64,000 bases of DNA from Terrabacter sp. Ter38 (GTDB lineage Bacteria > Actinomycetota > Actinomycetes > Actinomycetales > Dermatophilaceae), in contig NZ_JALJRZ010000005.1 of NCBI RefSeq assembly GCF_024519435.1, positions 275,544 to 339,543 on the forward strand, written 5' to 3'. The notes beneath the pieces were generated by a model. It was given only the letters and a program-made list of their open reading frames with translations. It was not told where the DNA came from and searched no databases. The position numbers and the translations under genes are program-made. Below are positions 58,262 to 64,000 of this stretch, piece after piece (within the stretch, counting starts at the first letter, position 1; each line of letters starts with the position of its first letter).

Positions 58262-59380
58262 TTAGGTGTCATCTGCCCTCACGGTGCCCTCACCAGAACC
58301 GAGCACCTCTGCCACGAGTCGGGCCGACGCGTCGCGGACGCGGTCCTCGGCTGACGGCCACAGGTGGGCATACGTGGTCAGCGTGGTGGTGGACTTGGCG
58401 TGGCCGAGGGCCCGCTGGACGGCCACGACGTCGCAGCCGGACGCGATGAGACCGGACGCGAAGAAGTGGCGCAGGTCGTGCAGCCGGACCCCCTCGACCC
58501 CGGCTCTGGACAGCGTCGTGCGCCACCGGTAGCCGACCGTGTTCTGGTGCGGCGGGATGCCCTCCACGCTGGCGAAGAGCCACCCGTCGAAGAGGCCCAG
58601 CTCGACGTGCTGGGCGAGCATCTCGATGAGTGCGTCGGGGACGTGGACGGTGCGCTCGGAGTTGTACTTCGGCAGCCGGATGTCGAGCTCGCCGCCCTCG
58701 AGGCGCTGGACCTGCCGGCGGACGTGGACCTGGCGGCGCAGGAAGTCGATGTCGCCGACCTGGAGCGCGGCGGCCTCACCGAGGCGTAGCCCGGCGAAGG
58801 CGCACAAGGCCACGAACGCCCGGAAGCGCAGGTCGCAGGCCTCGAGGATGCGCCGGAGGACCTGCGGCGCCGGGATCGTCATCGCGGCTTCGCGCTTGCG
58901 CAGACGGGGCAGGCGGACCTGGGCCGTGGGGTCGGTTGCGATCATCCCGTCCCGCACGGCAGCTCGGAACACCGAGCGCACGTTGACGAAGCGGGTCTTG
59001 ATGGTGCCCGGCGCCAGGGCCCGCGGTCGGGCGGCGGTCGGCATCGTCATGGACTTCACCCATGCCTCGACGTGGCTGGGCCGGACTCGACGCAGATCGA
59101 TGTCGGCGAAGGTGGTTGACCGGGCTGCGAGCGTCATCGCCTTCCGGGTCCCGTCGGTCCATACCTGGTCGCGCTGCCACGCCTCGAAGTAGCGGAAGAA
59201 GGACACCTTCCCGGCCTGCGGGTCGACCCACCGTCCGCGGTCGAGGGCATCGAGCTGCTGACGCCTCCACCGCACGGCGTCGGCCTGCCGGGGGAACGAC
59301 CGCTCGTGCTGCCGGCCCGTTTCCGGGTTGCGGTAGCGGGCGCGCCAGGACCCGCCGCGGCGGCTGATCCCCTCAGGCAT
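58262..59380 (-). CDS. Tyrosine recombinase / phage-type integrase
   Basis: A 372-residue site-specific recombinase. An N-terminal arm-binding region (MPEGISRRGGSWRARYRNPE) and a SAM-like core-binding domain (SFFRYFEAWQRDQVW) precede the catalytic domain. The catalytic residues are visible: R near 198 in AGLRLGEAAAL, K in LPKYNSERTVHV, H-x-x-R in HDLRHFFASGL (about 300) and the nucleophile Y near 336 in TTYAHLW. All are intact. The integrase stop lies 20 bases from the ychF stop, so the attachment site is probably in or beside the ychF 3' end (inference). Confidence 0.95.
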   Translation of the reverse strand: MPEGISRRGGSWRARYRNPETGRQHERSFPRQADAVRWRRQQLDALDRGRWVDPQAGKVSFFRYFEAWQRDQVWTDGTRKAMTLAARSTTFADIDLRRVRPSHVEAWVKSMTMPTAARPRALAPGTIKTRFVNVRSVFRAAVRDGMIATDPTAQVRLPRLRKREAAMTIPAPQVLRRILEACDLRFRAFVALCAFAGLRLGEAAALQVGDIDFLRRQVHVRRQVQRLEGGELDIRLPKYNSERTVHVPDALIEMLAQHVELGLFDGWLFASVEGIPPHQNTVGYRWRTTLSRAGVEGVRLHDLRHFFASGLIASGCDVVAVQRALGHAKSTTTLTTYAHLWPSAEDRVRDASARLVAEVLGSGEGTVRADDT

Positions 59381-59611
59381 CGTCGTCCCGGATCTGGGGT
59401 GCGGGCGAAACCATGCCGTTCCTCTCCGAGACTCGCCACGGTAGCCGCCTCCGCTGACCACGGTCGAGCGCGGCTCGTGGCTGTCTTCGGTTGTTCCGCA
59501 GTGCTGGTCGGTGGCGAGGGTCTCGGGGCCACGGCTGATCGCCCGGTGCGGATGGGACGGCATTGGTCGGTGACCACCCGAACCCGTCATCGTCACGAGG
59601 AGTTGACCGTC

Positions 59612-59920
59612 ATGAGGCAGAACTCGAAGGGGCAGGAGCAGCTCGGCCTGTGGGACACGCGCCGTGAGCAACAGCTCGCGCCTGAGCGCCCAACCGACAA
59701 GGCGCCTGCGCTGCCAGCGCATCGGCCCAGCAGGCCGGTGGAGTACCAGGAGCTGTGGACCATCGAGGACGTGTCGGCCTACCTCGGAGTGCCCAAGCAG
59801 ACGATCTACTCGTGGCGGACCACGGGCTACGGCCCGAAGGGGATCCGGATCGGTAAGCATCTGCGGTGGCGGGCCGCGACCGTGATCACCTGGACCCTCG
59901 GTCTGGAAGAGACGCAGTGA
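59612..59920 (+). CDS. Excisionase-like helix-turn-helix protein
   Basis: A 102-residue protein with an acidic/basic N-terminus and a MerR/excisionase-type winged HTH at about 47-96 (ELWTIEDVSAYLGVPKQTIY, RIGKHLRWRAATVITW). In elements of this kind such proteins direct excision or repress the integrase. GAGGAG lies 9 bases before the ATG. Divergent from the integrase; the 231-base gap between them is free of genes and probably holds both promoters. The stop overlaps the next start (GTGA). Confidence 0.85.
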   Translation: MRQNSKGQEQLGLWDTRREQQLAPERPTDKAPALPAHRPSRPVEYQELWTIEDVSAYLGVPKQTIYSWRTTGYGPKGIRIGKHLRWRAATVITWTLGLEETQ

Positions 59921-60291
59921 CGTCGGGCAGTCGCGGAGCGCTGGCATGTCCTCGATGCGGTCTGCCGATCGTGGAGCAGCGGCCGCGCCGGCCGGGCCGA
60001 CCCCGGCGCTGGTGCTCGCGGGAGTGCCGGCGGGCTGCGTCGGAGGAGCGCCGCGCTGCGGAGAGCGGAGCCATCGGCGTCCGCTTCATCGAGCCGGACG
60101 TCCCGATCGAGGACCACGTCCGGGCCGTCCTCGCATCCCCGGCGGCGTGCAGGCGGGTGCTCCGAGAGCTGGGGGAGCGGGCCGCCCGCGGCGAGCTCCT
60201 CGACGGTCGGTGGACCAGCGTTTTGAGCGACCTTGAGCACCTGCGAAAGCCGCAGAACCAGACGCCCGGTGGGCCGCGATGGGGCCGGTGA
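59917..60291 (+). CDS. Element-borne zinc-ribbon protein of unknown function
   Basis: A 124-residue protein. The N-terminal CPRCGLPIVEQRPRRPGRPR is followed by W-CSRECR, giving a C-x2-C ... C-x3-C zinc site (about 11-39). The C-terminal half is helical (DVPIEDHVRAVLASPAACRR). Small proteins of this pattern are common beside excisionase genes of actinobacterial elements; a replication or regulatory role is inferred. The GTG start overlaps the upstream stop. Confidence 0.72.
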   Translation: MTSGSRGALACPRCGLPIVEQRPRRPGRPRRWCSRECRRAASEERRAAESGAIGVRFIEPDVPIEDHVRAVLASPAACRRVLRELGERAARGELLDGRWTSVLSDLEHLRKPQNQTPGGPRWGR

Positions 60292-60602
60292 CGTGATTTC
60301 GTCCGCCGAAACCCGACCGACAATGCATGAGGTGTGTGTGACATCGGCTTTGGCCTTTCGGCGGGGGTACGGCGTCGGCTGAGCGGTCGAGGACGGGTGG
60401 TGTGTTCAGGGGCAGGGCGCCGACACCTGGCGGGGACCGTCGATACTGGTGTCAGCGCGGACTGGCGACGCGGCAGAGGGAAACGTCGCCTCCGCGACGT
60501 GGTCGGACGTCGTCCGACGAAGACCGTATGAGTGCATCGTCGGGTCCACCCGGTTGCCTCGAACCCCAAGCGGACGTACAATTTCCTGTACAGGAGGCTG
60601 CC
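60292..60602. other. 311-base intergenic region before the toxin-antitoxin pair
   Basis: No gene supported. Short open frames exist in several phases but none has a start signal or recognisable product. The right edge holds the YefM-type operator (60575-60592). The rest shows no strong repeats. Confidence 0.6.
60575..60592. promoter_or_regulatory. YefM-type paired operator half-sites
   Basis: CGTACA (60575-60580) and TGTACA (60587-60592) have centres exactly 12 bp apart. The yefM-yoeB operator of E. coli is known to use TGTACA-core palindromes with 12-bp centre spacing. The second site abuts the AGGAGG Shine-Dalgarno of yefM, so binding would block transcription start. Confidence 0.75.
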
Positions 60603-60860
60603 ATGAAGACAATGAGCTATACCGAGTCCCGTGCCCACTACGCCGAGGTGCTCGACGCCGTCGCCAACGACCGCGAAGAGGTCGTCATCACCCGTGCCGG
60701 GCACGAGCCGGTTGTGATCGTCTCTCTCGACGACTACGAGTCATTGCGGGAGACCGCCTACCTGATGCGCTCGCCAGCCAACGCCCGACGCCTGCTCGAC
60801 GCGATGGAGCGCCTCGAGGCCGGCCGAGGCCAGGCCCAAGATCTCATCGAGACCGAGTGA
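60603..60860 (+). CDS. yefM: YefM/Phd-family antitoxin
   Basis: An 85-residue antitoxin that binds DNA through its N-terminal Phd fold and neutralises YoeB with its C-terminal tail. MKTMSYTESRAHYAEVLDAV and EEVVITRAGHEPVVIVSLDD are family signatures; the disordered acidic tail (ERLEAGRGQAQDLIETE) is the toxin-binding part. AGGAGG lies 7 bases before the ATG. The toxin gene starts one base after its stop. Confidence 0.95.
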   Translation: MKTMSYTESRAHYAEVLDAVANDREEVVITRAGHEPVVIVSLDDYESLRETAYLMRSPANARRLLDAMERLEAGRGQAQDLIETE

Positions 60861-60861
60861 C

Positions 60862-61119
60862 GTGCTGCTCGTCTGGGACGAAAATGCTTGGGAGGACTAC
60901 CTGTGGTGGCAGGCGCAGGACCGCAAGGTGCTCAAGCGCATCAATGCCCTGCTGGTCGAAATCCAGCGCAACGGCAACGAAGGAATTGGCAAGCCCGAGG
61001 CGCTGAAGCACGACTTCGCCGGCTACTGGTCCCGACGAATCACCGACGAGCATCGCCTCGTCTACAAGATCACCAGCGATGAAGTCCGCATCGCTGCCTG
61101 CCGGTACCACTACGGATAG
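60862..61119 (+). CDS. yoeB: YoeB-family mRNA interferase toxin
   Basis: An 85-residue ribosome-dependent mRNase of the RelE superfamily. The known catalytic residues of E. coli YoeB are all present at the same positions: E46 (KPEALKHD), R65 (DEHRLVYK) and H83 (CRYHYG). The length is also the same. GTG start directly after yefM; no separate Shine-Dalgarno is needed if translation is coupled. Probably stabilises the element or region. Confidence 0.95.
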   Translation: MLLVWDENAWEDYLWWQAQDRKVLKRINALLVEIQRNGNEGIGKPEALKHDFAGYWSRRITDEHRLVYKITSDEVRIAACRYHYG

Positions 61120-61366
61120 CCGCTCGATCTGCGGCACGTCCGTGCGCTCACAGGGAGACATCCTCCGTCCCCGTGAAGACAAGTCTGGCATTGCTGGCGT
61201 TCGTCGAGGTAGCCGATAGGTCGCCGGCGATGGACTCCTCGAACCGGATCACGGTCGCAGTGGATTCAGCCCGCAGGGTGGTCGCCTCCCCGAGCCGGGG
61301 TTGTCGCCGCCGTTCGTGTAGCGGAGCGATTGGGGGTCGCACCAGCAGACGGCGGCGCGCGAAAGG

Positions 61367-62059
61367 CTAACCGCCGCCGTAAACGAAGTTCGTTGCAATG
61401 TCGCCAGCGTCGGACGAAAAGAAGTCGACGGCATGAAAGGTGGTTCCTGAGAAGTAGCTCCAACTACCATACCGGTACTGGAGAGTTCGGAGCGGCGCTT
61501 GACCATGGGCTGCAAGGCCATGCATTCGAGTGCACTTATAGTCGACTTCACCGTTGAATGCAGGAGCGTTCAGTGAGTGACCATATTCACTTTGCCCAAT
61601 GATATCTCCCTGAAACCACACGTTGAATCTATTGGAACCGTCTAGTGGATTTGTGATCATGAACGAATAGACGGTATCCCAACTGAGGACCGCACCGGCA
61701 TGGAGGGTTTCGCCAGTCGGAGTGTTCTCGCCCCAAAAGACTCTAGGCTGCGTCGTCGTAGGGAGGTTGCTGGCGCGTCCCAAGTACCAACCCGCTTGAA
61801 CGAAGGCGCCACCACCGGACTGGTTGAACATGTAAGTATCGGCCGCGATCGGCCGGTCTGCGTCGTAGTTGTAAACATCGGTCGGGTTTGGAGTCCGGAT
61901 GGTTGATGCCACCCCAGTTGCGACCGAGATGTTGAGCGCCCTCGTCCCTGCTCGATACAGGGCGAACGTGCATAGAAAGGCAGCGGCTGTATCGGCCGTC
62001 GCGCCCGCCGATCCAACCGCGAACAAGACTGCAATCAAGGACCTAACCTTCATGTGCAT
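61367..62059 (-). CDS. Secreted protein of unknown function in the sigma-factor operon
   Basis: A 230-residue exported protein: signal peptide about 1-25 (VRSLIAVLFAVGSAGATADT), then a domain with YMFNQSGGGAFVQAGWYLGR, TLHAGAVLSWDTVYSFMITN, RFNVWFQGDIIGQSEYG and VDYKCTRMHGLA. The Trp/Tyr/Phe-rich beta pattern suggests a surface or ligand-binding fold; I recognise no family. GGAGG 7 bases upstream favours the ATG at 62059. It lies 46 bases after the putative anti-sigma gene. The DNA here is visibly poorer in GC than the rest (the 60 bases from 61561 are 47% GC), a sign of recent transfer. Confidence 0.75.
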   Translation of the reverse strand: MHMKVRSLIAVLFAVGSAGATADTAAAFLCTFALYRAGTRALNISVATGVASTIRTPNPTDVYNYDADRPIAADTYMFNQSGGGAFVQAGWYLGRASNLPTTTQPRVFWGENTPTGETLHAGAVLSWDTVYSFMITNPLDGSNRFNVWFQGDIIGQSEYGHSLNAPAFNGEVDYKCTRMHGLAAHGQAPLRTLQYRYGSWSYFSGTTFHAVDFFSSDAGDIATNFVYGGG

Positions 62060-62105
62060 GGCGCATCCTCCCATCGCGGCTGGCCGGCCGGCAGGCAACG
62101 ACTCA

Positions 62106-62822
62106 TCATTTGATGACTACCGAGCCCAAGACTCCCCAACTCGATCCCGGACCCTCGGGCGAATCGACCGGGTTCTTGACGCCGCACACCGACGGAAACG
62201 GCCAGGTCGCATATCCGACAATGTCGTAAGTCCCGGCAGCAACACCAATTGGGATGGCCACTTCCGGCGAGACGCTCCGCTGGTCTGGCGCCAGCTTCAG
62301 TTCGGATGACTGTGCCACGGCCTTGCTTCGTTCGCGATCGTCCATGTTCAAACCATGGGGTAGGACAAAGAGTTGGAAGCTGAGCAGAGGTCGATCCGAA
62401 GGTGAAGGCGAAATCTGCGACGGCAGCAACAACGATTGACCCGGGACCGCGACCACTGGCGTGGTAAGAACTCCATCGATATTGTGAGGACCCTCGAGAA
62501 GGGGCAACCCCGGAGGGCACCCCGGAGCCATATGAGCCACGCGCGGGGCTTCAATGGCTTGTGTGCTGGTCGCGCCCACGCCGGACGCATCGTTTCGCGG
62601 ATTTGAGTCACGGTTTAGGCCATAGGAGACGCCCACAAGGGCAGCGACGGCAGCGATGCTGGCCGCCGCCAGCGCTAGGCGGCGCGACGATCGGTACGGG
62701 CGCTTGCGCGCGGCGCCACCGGCACCCTGGGAAGCATTGAGGACGTCTTCAAGGGGAGGCGGTTGGACGTTATTTGCAAACGCACGCATGACTGATCGTG
62801 CCCTGTCCTCGGTGGAAGTCAT
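62106..62822 (-). CDS. Putative membrane anti-sigma factor
   Basis: A 238-residue single-pass membrane protein. Residues 1-47 are cytosolic (MTSTEDRARSVMRAFANNVQ); a helix spans about 48-68 (LALAAASIAAVAALVGVSYG); the rest faces outside, with a region rich in Pro/Ser and one pair of cysteines. It is translationally coupled to the ECF sigma gene (ATGA overlap), the usual place for an anti-sigma factor. No zinc-binding anti-sigma HxxxCxxC motif is seen, so the assignment rests on topology and position. Confidence 0.68.
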   Translation of the reverse strand: MTSTEDRARSVMRAFANNVQPPPLEDVLNASQGAGGAARKRPYRSSRRLALAAASIAAVAALVGVSYGLNRDSNPRNDASGVGATSTQAIEAPRVAHMAPGCPPGLPLLEGPHNIDGVLTTPVVAVPGQSLLLPSQISPSPSDRPLLSFQLFVLPHGLNMDDRERSKAVAQSSELKLAPDQRSVSPEVAIPIGVAAGTYDIVGYATWPFPSVCGVKNPVDSPEGPGSSWGVLGSVVIK

Positions 62823-63325
62823 AGTCGTTTACCTTTCGTTCCAGCCCGAAGCACTTTCATTGCTCGGTGCAGCGTGGATTTCACGGTTCCAGGGCGGCAT
62901 CCCATCACCTCGGCGATCTCAGCCTCCGTGAAATTTTCCAAGTAGCGAAGAGTTATTGCTATTCGCTGCCGATCGTTAAGGCCTGTCAAAAGCTCGAGGA
63001 AAGCTCGCTCGTCCGGAGCCTCGCTTTCCGCCGCCAGAGGTTGGCGCCGAACAATGCCCTCACGCCGCCGTTGCGTGCGCAGGTAGGAGAGACAGTTGTT
63101 TACGACGGCCCGGCGCAGCCAGCCTTCGGGCCTACTGACCGTTGTCCGATGCGTCCAAAGCTGGGCGTAGGCATCGTGGACTCGGTCCTCCGCCACGGAC
63201 CGGCTGCCCACGGTTGCCACAGCCAGGGCGAGCAATCCGGCGTAGGTGCGGCGGTACAACGCATCGAAAGCGGACTGCGCAGCGTCCGTACCGACAACGT
63301 CCTCGTCGCGTCTCACATCGGTCAC
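62819..63325 (-). CDS. ECF-type RNA polymerase sigma factor (SigE-like)
   Basis: A 168-residue alternative sigma factor. Region 2 contains FDALYRRTYAGLLALAVATV and EDRVHDAYAQLWTHRTTV with WLRRAVVNNCLSYLRTQRRR; region 4 has LNDRQRIAITLRYLENFTEA and VMGCRPGTVKSTLHRAMKVL. The start is uncertain: GTG 63325 has GGGAG one base upstream, and GTG 63316 is possible. First gene of a three-gene operon with a putative anti-sigma and a secreted protein. A GGGAACC -35-like element 28 bases upstream suggests autoregulation. Confidence 0.88.
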   Translation of the reverse strand: MTDVRRDEDVVGTDAAQSAFDALYRRTYAGLLALAVATVGSRSVAEDRVHDAYAQLWTHRTTVSRPEGWLRRAVVNNCLSYLRTQRRREGIVRRQPLAAESEAPDERAFLELLTGLNDRQRIAITLRYLENFTEAEIAEVMGCRPGTVKSTLHRAMKVLRAGTKGKRL

Positions 63326-63352
63326 ACTCCCTAGGTGCACCAACCCGGACGT

Positions 63353-63359
63353 AGGTTCC
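63353..63359 (-). promoter_or_regulatory. ECF-type -35-like element upstream of the sigma gene
   Basis: On the minus strand the sequence reads GGGAACC, which contains the GGAAC -35 core common to ECF-dependent promoters. A start point about 35 bases on would fall at the GTG (63325), giving a leaderless transcript. No convincing -10 was seen. Confidence 0.35.
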
Positions 63360-63580
63360 CTCGTGACACAAACTGCTTCCCGCAAGCGGATTTCCAGTTG
63401 ACCACAGTTGCGCCCCCCTGAACCCTGGGAACCAGATGTCTACTCCTTCGGCGCCTCCGGCGAGGGGTGGCCGACCGACTCGTCAAGCTGAGGACTATGA
63501 CAGCAAGTGCCCGGCAAACCCCCTGAACTAAGTTCGAGGTCTGCCGGGGGCGCGAGTGAGTTGCTCTTGGTGGCACTGAC

Positions 63581-63605
63581 CCAGGCCAGGCCAGGCCAGG
63601 CCAGG
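63581..63605. repeat. Short tandem repeat (CCAGG)5
   Basis: Five exact copies of CCAGG in a row in noncoding DNA. A simple-sequence tract of this kind can vary in length. Confidence 0.85.
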
Positions 63606-64000
63606 CTGTCCGCTGTCGCGTATCTCGTCGCCGCCCGCCCCATGCGGCTATCCACAAGTTCGCCGGGACGCTGGGCCTGAGCCCTGGCCGACCGGGCGAG
63701 TCTGCTCGCCGCCCTGCTAGCTCGGCGTCAGGGTCGACGCGACTGGTGCGGGACCACGTCGCTGCCGGGGGACTCGAACGTCCGGTCATCGGCTGCTTGT
63801 TTCATTGACGAAGGATCGGTGCCTGGCAAGGCTCGGTTCAGGCGTCCGGGCTGTCGCTCTCACATCGGCTGCTCACTCTCGGGTGTGGCTCTCATTTGGT
63901 GTCGACAACGCTCGAAAATGAGGCCGATCCGACGTTCTAAATCGGGGCCACCGGTTCGTGGTTTCTAGTCTGCCGTGTCCTGGGTTCTGATGCTGGGCAG

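Larger units (their letters stand above)
58262..61119. mobile_element. Left part of a probable integrated element after ychF
   Basis: A tyrosine recombinase, an excisionase-like HTH protein, a zinc-ribbon protein and a toxin-antitoxin pair follow the intact ychF. The set and order are typical of small actinobacterial integrative elements or prophage remnants. No att repeat could be found by eye and the right boundary lies at an unknown point, perhaps beyond the window. The dispersed 9-mer is absent here. Confidence 0.55.
63326..64000. other. 675 bases without a supported gene at the right edge
   Basis: Upstream region of the sigma operon and beyond. I see a (CCAGG)5 repeat and a second GGGAACC on the plus strand at 63427-63433. 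Open frames here have low-complexity Arg/Pro/Ser translations and no start signals. A T-loop-like segment near 63755 does not fold as a tRNA. Possibly the flank of an element. Confidence 0.5.

Noticed and set aside
60334..61006. Short plus-strand frames around the toxin-antitoxin pair
   Set aside because: Out of phase with the clearly recognisable yefM and yoeB, no products recognised.
63331..63789. A 152-codon minus-strand frame upstream of the sigma gene
   Set aside because: Overlaps the (CCAGG)5 tract, has Arg/Ser-rich low-complexity sequence and no start signal.
63750..63790. A tRNA T-loop-like segment (GTTCGAGTC on the minus strand)
   Set aside because: The flanking five-base stem does not pair and no acceptor, D or anticodon arm can be drawn. 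At most a relic.

Overview
The window is about 70% GC, with dense short-spaced genes, frequent GTG/TTG starts, ATGA/GTGA stop-start overlaps, a WhiB-family regulator, an rplQ with an actinobacterial C-terminal extension and the actinobacterial gene order infA-rpmJ-rpsM-rpsK-rpsD-rpoA-rplQ-truA. I infer a high-GC actinobacterium, most likely of the Intrasporangiaceae/Micrococcales type; the family-level guess rests on gene order and style, not on a search.

Layout. 1-3.8 kb (minus strand): D-alanine module (alr-ddl; ddl runs off the window) and a NarL/LuxR two-component system. The same 16-bp palindrome stands upstream of both operons. 4.0-8.2 kb (plus): infA and the alpha ribosomal operon with rpoA. 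8.3-14.6 kb: AMIN-like secreted protein, truA, two related lipoproteins, an ABC-F ATPase, a nitronate monooxygenase-like enzyme and a YbaK-type deacylase. 14.6-16.2 kb: a whiB gene divergent from a CarH/LitR-like MerR regulator with a B12-binding domain, sharing a promoter region full of 11-bp repeats. 16.3-25.5 kb: a giant secreted amylopullulanase and a convergent secreted multidomain (beta-propeller/LamG/PKD) protein. 25.8-28.8 kb: aldo/keto reductase, then an MFS exporter with its ArsR-like regulator under a 21-bp perfect inverted repeat. 29.0-30.0 kb: rplM-rpsI. 30.2-37.6 kb: polytopic membrane protein, secreted HExxE protein, glmM and an M3 peptidase. 37.6-41.0 kb: LtrA-like protein, then a class I fumarase-carbonic anhydrase operon. 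41.2-44.6 kb: a sugar ABC importer (binding protein and two permeases, no ATPase) behind a Crp-type palindrome. 44.8-58.2 kb: two paralogous membrane proteins with substrate-binding and VWA domains enclose a central-metabolism/housekeeping block (pfkB-type kinase, glpX, DUF4245, xseB-xseA, ispH); then rmuC, a thioesterase, a histidine-phosphatase-like protein and ychF.

58.26 kb to the end looks acquired: a tyrosine recombinase directly after ychF, an excisionase-like HTH protein, a zinc-ribbon protein, a YefM-YoeB toxin-antitoxin pair, then a lower-GC operon of ECF sigma factor, putative anti-sigma and a secreted protein of unknown function. The right end of any element is not visible.

The most unusual window-wide signal is a 9-mer, CGTATGCCG (either strand). 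I count 20 exact copies where base composition predicts about one; 12 lie between genes, two pairs form inverted repeats, and none lies in the last 6 kb. I saw no tRNA, rRNA, CRISPR array or insertion sequence.
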